DNA from: Impatiens glandulifera | Taxonomy: Eukaryota > Streptophyta > Magnoliopsida > Ericales > Balsaminaceae | Assembly (NCBI RefSeq): GCF_907164915.1 | Contig: NC_061866.1 | Coordinates: 54,067,814 to 54,131,813 of the forward strand | Direction of reading: 5' to 3' | DNA: 64,000 bases | Part shown: one piece after another, positions 11,324-24,400 of the stretch | Layout of the letters: each line of letters starts with the position of its first letter | Position numbering within the stretch: position 1 is the first letter of the stretch | Made by a program: the position numbers and the translations under genes | Notes under the pieces: model-generated | What the model was told of the DNA's origin: nothing | The model's input: the letters and a program-made list of their open reading frames with translations, nothing else | The model's database searches: none

Positions 11324-12548
11324 AAAAAAAAATTAATATAATTTTATCTTCTACAATTAAAACCACAGAGTTAAATATATTCATAATGTGTCGGTTATGT
11401 ATTTTTATAAATGTTTTCTTCAAAATTTATTATCACTTTAAATTATTAGCTTCACTTAGTACGTACTGCTGGCCTGGTAACAACACCAAAGTTAGTGGCT
11501 TTTGTAAATAAATTATTTATTTTTATTTACTGAAAAGATATAATAATTTTGTATATATTATAAATAATTACAACACACGGTCTTGTATTCGTTTATTTAT
11601 TAAATTATGTAAATACTGCTATATAGTCAAACTAAATTATATATATATATATCACGGATAGCTAGATATATAAGTCAAATGTGTTGGAATGACAAGTTAA
11701 TTAAACTAGTCATTGCAATCCTGTGTTATTTAATTGCTTCTAGAAATGAATGTTAATTATTTTATAATTAACTTTTAGAGAATACATTATTTACAACACT
11801 TCATTTATTTGACAATTTCAAACCATCCATATTCTCATTTATGTCAAATTGAAATCTCAACTAATTACATTATAGCTAGCCATTCAACTTTGAGAATCTT
11901 GTTAATCTAATTAAATTTCTTTTTAATAATTTAGTTATTAATTTTGTAACAAAAAAGTTTGAAATGTCTTATTTTTGTGAAGTAAGCATGTTGTTAGCAG
12001 CAAGCAATATTATATTCTTGGTAAATAAATGAATAGGTTTATATATATATATAGTTAATTAGTAGATAGAAAAAACAAAATTGATGATTTTTACTGGAAT
12101 CAAGAAAGATACCAATTACAATATATTATTATTATTATTGATAATCCTTGATGTACGTACATGTAAATATGTTCTAAATATATAATTCACTTCACTTCAC
12201 TGCTCAAGGATGAAGGATGTGACTAATAATTAATTACTAGAAGAGCATAATTAGTTAATGCCTCAATTCATCCTAATATACAAGATTGATTCCTTCATTT
12301 TTTTTTGCTCGCTTTCATGTATTAATTTTTGACAACTACAAATCTATAATATATAGTACTGGTTGGTATTAGAGTTGATGAGAGAATGAATAATTTGAAC
12401 AAAAATGTGACTATTAATTAATAAATTAATCGAATAATAATTTTAAATTTTAAAAATAGAACCAGAAAAGTATTTAGTAAGGATGAAACAAGCAACCAAG
12501 TCAAATATATAAATCTTTATAAATTGCACATGCCAAGAAAAATAAGAC

Positions 12549-12595
<47 letters not shown>

Positions 12596-12898
12596 TTAGA
12601 AGAAGAAGAAGAGTCAATTAGTTGGACCAATTTGAATATAATTAAACATAAGTAATCCTAGCTATATATCTGCGTGGATTAAAATTGCAGGACGTTTACA
12701 AATGTAAAAAAAAATAAGAAAAGAAAAGGGAATGAAAATTGAGTTGGAATAAAATAGTTATGGTAAAAAAACAAACAGTTAATTATGCTGAACAATAAAT
12801 TAAAGAAGAGAAATATGTGTGTTATTAACGACTGAAACAAGAAGAATAAGAAGGTTGGCATAATATATAATTGAATTGAAAGTAGTTATTATTAAATC
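11324..12898. other. Intergenic region between the VQ gene and the small membrane-protein gene
   Basis: AT-rich sequence with a TA run at about 12554-12592. No coding exon, RNA gene or element ends were recognised. Confidence 0.5.
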
Positions 12899-13222
12899 TC
12901 AATTAGGCTTGGAGCGTTTGTTAGCGGCGGCCTGTCTTTTTGCCCTCTTCTCTCTAGAGCTGACAGATAACTTGAATGATCCTCCACCTCCAGAAGAAGA
13001 AGAAGAAGATTCTTCAGATTCATCTAAATCCCTAAACGATTTCTGCACCAAACATTAATAATTATATTATAGAAAAAAAAAAAAAAGTAAAAAAAGAAAG
13101 AAAAATGAAAGATCAGACAGAAAGACCTCTCTGATTTCAGCAAAGCTCACTGCATAGAAAGTTACAGCCGCCGCCGCCACAATCCCCAACACCGGCAGTG
13201 CTATTTGCTGAATTCCGTCCAT
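12899..13222 (-). CDS. Small single-span membrane protein, 79 aa, two exons
   Basis: Exon 1 is 13127-13222 (32 codons) and exon 2 is 12899-13042 (47 codons plus stop). They are joined in phase 0 by an 84-bp GT-AG intron (GAG|GTCTTT ... TGCAG|AAATCG). The protein starts MDGIQQIALPVLGIVAAAAV, with a hydrophobic segment at about residues 8-26 that could be a signal anchor. It continues with a Ser-rich/Gly-rich linker and ends in a very basic tail (SREKRAKRQAAANKRSKPN). I recognise the general look of a conserved plant small transmembrane protein but know no function. Support comes from the in-phase splice, the hydrophobic-then-basic architecture and clean start and stop. An overlapping plus-strand reading frame over exon 2 is its antisense shadow. 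Confidence 0.7.
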
Positions 13223-16200
13223 CGATGTTCCTCTATTTTTGAGACTGCCACTAATTAATTAATTGGCTATCTCATTCCTCAAACTTCTGGATAAGATAAC
13301 CCATTTCCTTTTTTTATTTATTTATTTATTATTATTATTATTATACTACTAGGCCCAATATCACATAATTACAGCCCATTGCACTTCTGTCTTTTTTAAA
13401 TGCTTTTTTAAGCTAACATTTATAGTTTAGATACTATTATTAGGAATATATAATTTTATTAGAAAAATAATAAAAAAGTAAGAAATTGTAAAAATAGAAA
13501 AAATAAAATAAAATGAGCCCAAATCATTATTAATTAAAAAAAAGTAAAAAAAAAAAATGACAAGTCAGCATGTCAATCCATATCCATAGCCAATAAAGAA
13601 AGTAAAAAGCAATTGTTATTATTGATGGATATCATTTAAGAAAACATACACATATCCATCTTATATATAGACTTCTTCTTTTTCTTTTTAATTAAAACCT
13701 TAACGAAATGATAAAAAAAAATTATATACACAAAAAAAATAAGTAAAAGATGTGGAAATTTTATAAGTTAGGAAGAAATTTATTCAGTTAACATTAAATT
13801 ATTTTTAGATAGAATTAAATTTTAAAACTTTATTAAAACAACAACAAAAAAAAAAGTGATGTCTTAGTTTAATTAAATATTTTTTTCTTAAAAATTAGTA
13901 AATTCAAATTGTTACTGTATAGTTAAATTAATATGGAGTTTATAATGTTTACTTTACATACTTAATATATACTTATAATAAAGTTGGCACATGCATCTCT
14001 TTTGTGATTAATTGTTTTAGTTGCGATAATTTGTTTTTATCGTTGTTACTACGTTTATATTATTTAAAATGAGTATAATATTAACGTATTTTAAAAATGT
14101 CGTACTAGTTGATATTATTAAAAAAAATATCATATTTATTTTCTTTTTAAAGAAAATTCATTTCATAAAAAGAAAACTAATTAATATATATATATATATA
14201 TCTCATTTAAAATAATTATTTCTTTTTGTTCTTATAAATGTTATAAATGTTGTACAAGTGGAAAAAGTTATATGTAAAAAAAGAAAAGTAGTTAGCTGTA
14301 TTTTGTTGTGGCATTCGCATGGGACAAAGTGATGAAAAGTCGCGCATATTATAGGATGGGTAGGCGGTTTTGGTCGGTCACCAATGGCCCGCCCCTATGA
14401 TACCAAAAAGTGGATGTCTAGAGTAGCTGCTAAATGACCATAAACTACATTTGGGATATGCCAAATTACGAATGTTTTTTCCCTCTCATTTAATTTATTA
14501 TTGCAATTTACTTGAATGATTTCATTTTTTCTTTAAACATTTTTTATATACCTTTTACATTTCATTTTTGAAACATGTATTCAATGGATTTATTTTGGAT
14601 TTTCGGTTTGTTTATGTTTTTTATTTATTTATTTATTTTGGTTCACTTGATAATTTATGATAGTTAATTTGTTTGTGAAAATCTTTCATAAACATGTTTT
14701 ATGTGTGATTTTTGTTTATTGTATAGTGCTCTATGTTCTTGTCATCATCGTTGTTTTTGAATGCTAGGTTTGTTGGTGTTCTTTGGTTGTATCGAGCGTG
14801 GAGTTAGTTGCTTTTGACCAAGGTTTGACACATTGTTCTTAGTTTTGTAGTACAGTGGAACAATGTGGGAAGTAAGAAAAAAAAACCTCATGTTAGCTTA
14901 ATGCATTAAACAAAAAAAAAGTTAACAAAGTAAGAATAAGAACCTATTATTATTAGTTAAATAATAACATATTCAAATCATTTACATTAATTATTTTATT
15001 TGAACTGCTTGTATCAAATTGAGAGTTCAACTAGAGCCATATGTACCAATCTACCCTTCAACTTTAATTGAAACTTTGGTCAATCATTTTCTATTTTCTT
15101 TTAAGAAAATATATACTTTCTATTTTTCTAAGAATTCATAACTGTTTTGGAAGATTTGTTTGATTGGGAATCTTGAGATATTTTGATCTTATTTTTCAGT
15201 ACTACCAATCAACAAAGAGTAGAATTAATTAGAATTAGACTCTCAAATCAAACATATATAGGCTTAGGCGCTCTCTTTTTCTATGGATGATTATAGGTAG
15301 TGAGAATCCTTGCATTCATACCAAACAAGGCCTTATAAATTAACGAAAGAAAAAAGAAAGAGAGAAAGCTGGCTGAAATTGAAAATAACCGTAAAAGGGA
15401 CCTATGCCAAGAAAGTTTGTTTCACACGCATATGACTTATAATTAAAAAAAAACATATGTACAAATTAAAAACTTCATTCATATATATTCAAGTCACTTT
15501 CATGCCCATCTTAATTAATAATATCTACAATTAAGACATCTAATCAATTCAATTTCTTTTCTTACACCTCTTCATTAATATATATATATATAAAATTAGG
15601 TCAAACATATAATCAATTTGAACTCAAATGAAGTCTGTTAGACTGAAAAGTAATATTACACACCAACCAACAGTGATATCTTTTAATTAATTAATTAATT
15701 ACAAACTTTAAATTTAGTTTAAATTCGGAATCAACCATTGTCAATAGAACAACCCAAAAATGGATTACAAACAATTTTTAGGTAATGTTTGCATTAAAAA
15801 TAATATAAACTAGGATTTCATATTAATTTAATCATTAGTTCAATTTTGGGAAAATAAAGTAAACTGTAACTTTGTAATATTTTTGTTAATTTCATTGTAT
15901 ATTTAAACATAAATATTCATGAGTCAAGGACTAATGGAATGATTTAATTAACTAATTAGTAATGATTTAATTAACAATGTATAAAACATATTACAAAAGT
16001 TGATTAAAAATCATCCTTACTACTTAATAAATAAAATAATGTAATGAAATGAATTGTGATTGAGGTATTATCGTGATAATAGGCAAGTGGAATGGCAATA
16101 TTTAGTGTGTTTGTTTTAAACGGGTAGCATTAGGAGGACATTGTTACAATAAGCTGTTAAGGAGGGCCCACATTAAGAAAATGGGGTCCCGCCACTAGTT

Positions 16201-16230
16201 AAAACGCAGAATAAAATAAAATAAAATAGA
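13223..16230. other. Intergenic region upstream of two divergent genes
   Basis: This region is shared upstream DNA of the small membrane-protein gene (minus) and the coiled-coil gene (plus). It is AT-rich with poly-A/T tracts, a TTAT/TTA microsatellite near 13316-13345 and a GC-richer patch near 14330-14400. No coding exon or element boundary could be supported. Confidence 0.5.
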
Positions 16231-17984
16231 ATAGAGAATCTCTTCTCTTCTCACTCAACAACCTTCTTCACTACTGTTATTCTCTCCTTCCTTCCTTCCT
16301 TCCTGTCAAAGAAAAGAAAGAAGAAAAAAAAGTAGACTCAACGATCGCAGAATATTCTATCTTCCAGTGAACGATCGATCGATCGAGGTAAGTGATAACT
16401 CATTCATTCTCTTCTTCTTAATTGTCTCTGTTGATTGCCGATTTGATGATATATTCTCTCTGTTATAGTACGTACGTAAGATTATGTTGCAGTTGATTGC
16501 CGATCGATTTGATGATATATTCTCTCTGTTTCAATTTTAAACGATACTGTATCTGATTCCGTATGTTTCCACGAGTTTTCTTGCTCGCTCCCTATTCAGT
16601 TACTATTAGCCAGCTAGAGATCGGATCATATATAATAAATAATCATCCAAACATCTTTACACAAAGAATCCCATCTCTCACTTTTTCTTATCTTTCTCCT
16701 TCTCCTTGTTAATTTCTTTTTCCGTTTCTAAATTTACTTCTTCCACTCCTTGTTTATGCATGTTCCTTATTGAATTTGGAAAATAAATATGTCGAATCAT
16801 TCTCTTGATCAGTTTAAGTAATCTGATGATGATCAGTTTGAGTTGGCATGGCAGCCAGCCAGGGGTCTCATATTCTTAAATCATGAAAATTGTAATTAGA
16901 AATTATTGATCTTGTTTAAATCAAGTAGAGGAGGAGCTAGCTAGAGGAGTGATTGTCTGTATTTGTCTACGGTGATCATTTTGGCATCTCGCCGATTCAT
17001 TGATACGATTGCCATAATGCCATTAGATTAGATTAGAAAAGAAGAAGGAAGGGAACTCGTTGGCAAACAAAGTTTCTCTTTCTTTTATCTTATATTTTAA
17101 TAAATAATCCCATCCCAAAAGCCTCCCCCTCACAACTCATATTAAAATTGCTAAATATATATTAATCATAGATAAATTGACAGGCTATTAGTAATAATTA
17201 TATTTTTTTTAAATAATAAATATTTATTGATGATTTGAACTATATAATTAATTTTATAGTGATGTAAATTAGTGGGTGTGTTATTATGTTGACTAAAAAA
17301 TCAATAGCTTATATAGATAGATGTGAGGTGAAATAGTAGTAGGGTAGTACTAAACGAAATAATTGTACGAGAGAATAGAAATGACCCAAAATCCAAAAAC
17401 AGGAATTATCATCATGAACTATGTGAATCTATTGCTCCCCATCATACCTTTTTTGAAATGGTAAATTTGTTAATAAAAATAAAACATTAATCATTTGGAT
17501 TTCTTTTTACCTAATGTGTTTGAATATGGATCCTTAGTTTTTTAACACAAATTCGAAATTACCAATATTATTTAAATTTATAAAACTAAACTAGATCATA
17601 ATTTAAACTCAAATAATTAACCCATTTAATATGTTAGGACAAGCTTTCAGCTACCAGCTACTTCTTCTGTCTCATTTGAGGCTATAGAGGTAAATAGCAA
17701 CTGGTTTGGGCGCTACTGCATGTTGTAGACTTGTAAGAATATGTCCCAGTAAAAGACAAATCGATCCAGGTCACTATTGGCTTAGTTTGATTCCACAAAA
17801 CACATCATTAATAGAGTGTTCCAATGACCATTAGTAGTACAAGTAAAAACAGACTCAAAACTAAGGCCTTGTTCAGATCGGATTAAGGTTATTTAAAAAA
17901 CCTAAAGGAAAAAAAATAAAATAACGATTGTTGATGATTTTGAAAAGATAATTGTTTTTTTTTTTTTTGGTAAAAGACTTAAAT

Positions 17985-18022
<38 letters not shown>

Positions 18023-18448
18023 ATAAAAAATATAGTCACAACTCTTAAACTAGCTAGGAGTATAGTCTATAGGTTTTATGAGATATATAACAAAGTTCTG
18101 GCAGGGGCGTCAATGCTTAGGTTGATAGTTATAGTAGAATCTTCTACTTTAAACATCTCACAAAAATCTAAGAAAATTAATGAACCAATATAACCCCAAT
18201 TAGCTGGTAAGTGAGCATATCTAAAACAGGAATGTTCTTTTACTTAAAGCTATCCAAAGAAAAGTCTGATTATCATTCCAAATAAGATCTATACTCTGCT
18301 ACTAATCTATCTCTTCTTGACCAGTTATTAATTGTGATCATCCATTTCCCATGACTTTAAAAATAAAATTTATTCTTCTATTTTGGCTTTTTATTGTTCC
18401 TCAACAGGCTGCTGTTGGGGGGAAATTGACATTTCAGTTATTTTCAAC
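16231..18448 (+). promoter_or_regulatory. Leader exon and long 5' UTR intron of the coiled-coil gene
   Basis: A CT-rich leader (CTTCC repeats near 16287-16302) ends with a strong donor GAG|GTAAGT after 16387. The acceptor CTCAACAG before 18408 closes an intron of about 2.0 kb. A second short leader exon then carries the start codon at 18449. Long leader introns near the start are often expression-enhancing in plants. The interior of the intron shows no coding signal; a TA run lies at about 17989-18015. Confidence 0.55.
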
Positions 18449-21400
18449 ATGGAAGACGGATCAATCGCAGATATAGCAGTGAAGATGGTGGAAGAAAATG
18501 CAAACATTGTATCAGATCCTATAAAGGCAAGTATCTGCATTGGTTATTTGTAATTATAATATTTGGTTTTTCATAACCTAAGGTATTCTCTTTTTTTTGT
18601 ATGTATATATTATAGTACACTGAAAATAAAAATGATATTTATTATGCTCTATTACAAATAGAGAATATTGTTTTTGCGGATTGACGATTGCTTTCAGCTA
18701 TATTGCATGTTCTTGAAGTTGAACTAGTTTATACTGTTAATATATAGCACAGTAATGTATGTTCCATACATCATACATAAATAAGCATTCATTCATTCTT
18801 TTGAACTGTTTTTTTTTTTTTTTGCAGATACCTGATGGGGACTTGAAGACAGTGCAGAAAGAAGGAAAGAAAGAGGAGGAAGAAACAAACCTAGATGAAG
18901 GATTTATTAAAGTAGAGATGGAAACAGATTTAGACGTGGAAGATGGTTCATATATTTCTAAAGAAACTCTAACTGCTAATGACAAGCCAGCTGTCATTGA
19001 ACGAAGTGCCGGTAACACGTCTTCAAGCCGTGAAATTCTCGAAGCTCACGAAAAAGTGAAACAACTTGAATTAGAGTTGGAAAGAGTATCTAAAGCACTG
19101 AAGCTTTCTGAATCAGAAAGCAGCCAACTAAAAATTGAAGTTTCTCTCACAAAGGATAAGTTGGAGGAAAATGGAAAGAAGTATGAAGAACTTGAACTTG
19201 GTCACAAAAAACTTCAGGAGCAAGTGATAGAAGCAGAAGACAGATATAAAGAACAAATTCATACTTTGCAAGAGGCATCGGAATTTCAAGAAACAAAGAA
19301 TAAGGAGTTAGACCAACAAGTGCAAACTTATGCTGCCGAGACACTAAAGTTCGAGGAATTGCTCAAACAGAGTAGTACACAGGCTGAATCACAGGCAAAT
19401 AGGTCCTTAGAGTTTGAAAGACTACTTGAACTCGCAACACTGAGTGCCAAAGAGATGGAGGATCAAAATGTTTTTCTTCAGGAGGAAATGAAGCGTCTAC
19501 ACGAGAAGACTGAGGAGAATGAGAAGGTTGAGGAAGCCCTTAAAAGTACTACTTCCCAGCTTTTTGTTGTTCAAGGGGAATTAGATGTTTCTAGATCACA
19601 TTTTTTGGAGATCGAACAAATGCTTGCTTCAAAGGAAACGATTATTCAAAAAATGGAGCAGGAGCTTGAGATAAGAAACACAGTTGAAGCTAAGGTAAAA
19701 GAAGATATTTCTACCTTAGAGAGTTTGTTTTCATCAACCAAAAAGGATCTTCAAATCAAGATATCAGAATTGGCTGAAATAAAGTCAAAGCTGGAGAAAG
19801 AAGTGAGCTCAAAAGAAGAGATTGAGGGTGGATTGAAAAAACAGGAAGCAAATGTTGCAACTTTGGAGGAGGAGCTGTCGAAAGTAAACAAAGAGAAAGA
19901 AGAACTTGCGGTTGATGTGGCTCAGCTAACTAGTAGCACGGCCCAGATGAAAGAGTTATGTAACGACCTTGAGAAAAAACTGCAGGCATCGGATGAAATT
20001 TTTTGTAAAACAGATGCTCTTCTTTCTCAAGCTTTGGAAAATAGTGTGGAGTTGGAAGAGAAGTTAAAAGCTCTAGAAGAAGTCCATAGTGAATCAAGAT
20101 ATGCAGCAACAACTGCACATCAGAAGAGTACTGATCTGGAAGACATGCTTCAAGCATCAAATAAGGAAGCAGAAGCTTCAAAATCAGAACTGAGGGAACT
20201 GGAGACTAAATTTATAACTGCCGAGCAAAAAATTGTCGAGTTAGAGCAACTACTGAATCTTCTGGAGTTAAAAACAAATGATGCAGAAAGGCAAGCCATG
20301 GAGCTTTCTGAAACAAATTCTGAATTCAATGAGAAACTGAAAGAAGCTGAAGAAGAGAAGCACAGGCTGAGTGCCCAAATTAAAGAAATGGTGCAGGAGC
20401 TTGAGATGAGAAAGACAGTTGAAGCTAAGGTAAACGAAGATATCTCTACACTAGAGAGTTTGTTGTCATCAACAAAAGAGGATCTTCAAATCAAGAACTC
20501 AGAATTGGCTGAAATAAAGTCAAAGTTGGAGGAAGAAGTTAGCTCAAAAGAACAGACAAAGGCTGGATTGAAAAACCAGGAAGCAAATGTTGTAGCTTTG
20601 CAGGAGGAGTTGTTGAATGTAAACAAAGAGAACGAAGAACTTAAAGCTACAGTGACTGAGCTAACTAGCAGCACGGCCCAGATGAAAGAGTTATGTAACG
20701 ACCTTGAAACAAAGTTGCAGGTGTCGGATGAAAGTTTCTGTAAAACAGATGCTCTTCTTTCTCAAGCTTTGGCAAATGGCGTTGAGCTGGAAGAGAAGTT
20801 ACAATCTATAGAAGAACTCCATCATGAATCAAGATATGCAGCAACAACTGCCCAACAAAAAAGTACTGATCTGGAAGATATGCTTCAAGCATCAAATATG
20901 GAAGCAGAAGCTTGTAAATCAGAAATGAGGGAATTGGAGACTAAATTTATAGCCGCTGAGCAAAGAAATGTGGAGCTAGAGCAACTACTGAATATTCTGG
21001 AGTTAAAAAGCAATGATGCAGAGAGGCAAGTCATAGAGCTTTCTGAAACAAATTCTGAAATCAATGAGAAACTGAAAGAATCTGAAGAAGAGAAGCACAA
21101 GCTGAGCACCCAAATTAAAGAACATGAAGAAAAGATTGCTCAGATAGAGTCCATACTAAAGGAAGCATCTTCACGTAATGAAGAATTGGAATTGGAAATG
21201 AAGATTGTGACAGAAAAATATTCCGAGCACGAGGAACGTGCCAACTCGGTTCATCAACGGAATCTCGAATTGGATGATTTGATCCAAGTGTCACATTCTA
21301 AAGCAGAGGACGCTGGCAAAAAGGCGGGGGAATTGGAGTTGTTGATCGAAACGAAGAAGTTCAGAATCCAGGAACTTGAAGAAAAAATAAGTGTTTTGGA

Positions 21401-24400
21401 GAATGAACTACATCTATCTCAAACGAAATTGGAAGGTATCGAGGAGGAGCTAAAATCTGCTGAAGTTAGAGAGGCTGACATTTTTGAGAAGCTCAAGTTT
21501 GCAGAAGAAGAACTTGAGAATCAATCCAAAGTCTTAGGAGAAGCTATTACCAAGAACTCAGAGCAAGAATCGTTGCATCAATCTCTATCTAAGGATTCAG
21601 AAGTGAAGCTCCAAGAAGCTATGGCAAGCATCAATGCCAAAGATACTGAGGCAAACTCATTGAATGAAAAACTGAATTTGCTTGAAGATCAACTGAAGGT
21701 CTATGAGCATCAAATATCAGAACTCGAAGAAGCTGAAAAAGAGAAGAACAGGTTAAGTACTCAAATAAAAGAATATGAAGATAAGATTACTGAGATTGAA
21801 TATGTCTTAAAGGAAACATCTTCACGGAATGAAGAACTTGAATCGGAAATGAAGATTGTCACAGAAAAATGTTCCGAGCACGAGGAACGGGCCGATACAG
21901 TCCATCAACGAAACCTTGATCTTGATGATTTGATTCAAGTGTCACATTCTAAAGCAGATGATGCTGGCAAAAAGGTGGGGGAATTGGAGTTGTTGCTTGA
22001 AAAGGAGAAGTTCAGAATCCAGGAACTTGAAGAAAAAATAAGTGTTTTGGAGAATAAATGCAGTGAAACAGAAGCCGAGTCTAAGAATCACCTCAGTAAG
22101 ATTGCAAACCTTGAAGTTGAGCTCAAGGCATTTAAAGTTAATGCATCAATCCTAGAGGAGTCACTTCAAATAGGAAATGAAAAGGAAAGAGAATTGACAG
22201 AATTCTTGAATGTGGCAACAAACGAAAAGAAAAAGCTGGAAGACACGTTCAAAATGACAGGTGAGAAGCTTGCAGAAGCAGAAACCCTCCTAGATGTACT
22301 GAGGAATGAACTACATCTATCTCAAGAGAAATTGAAAAGTATCGAGGAGGAGCTAAAATTTGCTGAAGTTAGAGAAGCTGACATTTTTGAGAAGCTCAAG
22401 TTGGCGGAAGAGGAACTTGAGAATCAAGGCAAAATCTTAGGGGAAGCTATTACCAAGAACTCAGAGCAAGAATTGTTGCATCAATCTCTATCTAAGGATT
22501 CAGAAGTGAGGCTCCAAGAAGTTGTGTCAAGCTTCAATGCCAAAGATGCTGAGGCAAACTCATTGAATTTGAAACTGAATTTGCTTGAAGATCAACTGAA
22601 GGTCTATGAGCATCAAATATCAGAACTCAAAGGAGTTGAAGAAGAGAAGAACATGTTAAGTGTTCAAATAAAAGAACATGAAGATAAGATTGCTGAGATA
22701 GAATCTGTATTAAAGGAAGAATCTTCACGGAATGAAGAACTCAAATTGGAAATGAAGATCGTCACAGAAAAATGTTCCGAGCACGAGGAACGGGCAAATA
22801 CAGTCCATCAACGAAATCTTGATCTGGATGATTTGATTCAAGTGTCACATTTTAAAGCAGATGATGCTGGCAAAAAGGTGGGGGAATTGGAGTTGTTGCT
22901 TGAAACGGAGAAGTTCAGAATCCAGGAACTTGAAGAAAAAATAAGTGTTTTGGAGAATATATGTAGTGAAACACAAGCTGAGTCTAAGAATCACCTTAAT
23001 GAGATTGCGGACCTTGAAGTTGAACTCAATGAATTTAAAGCCAAAGCATCAACCCTTGAGGAGTCACTTCAAATAGGAAGTGAAAAAGAAAGAGAATTGA
23101 CAGAATGCTTGAATTTGGCAATAGTCGAGAAGAAAAATCTTGAAGACACGTCCAAACTGACTAGTGAGAAGCTTGGAGAAGCAGAAACTCTCATTGATGT
23201 ACTGAGGAATGAATTACATCTAACTCAAAAGAAATTGGAAAGTATAGAGAATGAGCTAAAATCTGTTACAGTTAGAGAAGCTGACATTTTTGAGAAACTC
23301 AAGTTTGCAGAAGAGGAAATTGAGAATCAAGGCAAAGTCTTAGAGGAAGCTATTATCAAGAACTCAGAACTGGATTCATTGCATCAATCTCTATCTAAGG
23401 ATTCAGAAGTGAAGCTCCAAGAAGCTGTGTCAAGCTTCAATGCCAAAGATGCTGAGGCAAACTCGTTGAATGGGAAACTGAATTTGCTTGAAGATCAACT
23501 GAAGGTCTATGAGCATCAAATATCAGAACTGGAAGAAGCTGTAGAAGAGAAGAATAAATTGAGTGTCCAAATCAAAGAATACGAAAATAAGATTTTTGAG
23601 ATAGAGTCTGCATTAAAGGAAGCATCTTCACGAAATGAAGAACTCGGATTGGAAATGAAGATTGTCACAGAAAGATGTTCAGAGCACGAGGAACGGGCCA
23701 ATACCGTTCATCAAAGAAATCTCGATCTGGATGATTTGATTCAAGTGTCACATTCTAAAGCAGATGATGCTGGAAAAAAGGCTGGAGAGTTGGAGTTGTT
23801 GCTTGAAACGGAGAAGTATAGAATCCAAGAACTTGAAGAACAAATTAGTGTTTTGGAGAATAGATGCAGTGAAACAGAAGCCGAGTATAAGAATCACCTC
23901 AGTAAGATTGCATATCTTGAAGTTGAACTCGAGGCATTTCAAGTTAAAGCATCAATCCTTGAGGAGTCGCTTCAAATAAGAAGTGAAAAAGAAAGAGAAT
24001 TGACAGAATGCTTGAATGTGGCAACAAATGAAAAGAAAAACCTCGATGACACTTCCAAACTGATAGGTGAGAAGCTTTCAGAATCAGAAACTCTCATTGA
24101 CGTACTGCGAAATGAACTACATCTAACTCAAGAGAAATTGGGAAGTATTGAGGAGGAGCTAAAATCTGCTGGAATTAGAGAAGGTGACATTTTTGAGAAG
24201 CTCAAGTTTGCAGAAGAGGAACTTGAGAAGCAAGGCAAAATCTTAGGGGAAGCTATTACCAAGAACTCAGAGCAAGAATTGTTGCATCAATCTCTATCTA
24301 AGGATTCAGATGTGAAGCTCCAAGAAGCTATGGCAAGTTTCAATGCCAGAGATGTCGAGGCAAATTCATTAAATGAGAAACTGAAATTGCTTGAAGATCA

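Noticed and set aside
12876..13058. 60-codon plus-strand frame
   Set aside because: It lies opposite exon 2 of the 79-aa minus-strand gene, which has a proper in-phase splice and a better protein profile.
23764..23979. Second-frame open stretch inside the coiled-coil exon
   Set aside because: It is an overlapping shadow caused by the repetitive GAA/AAG-rich sequence.
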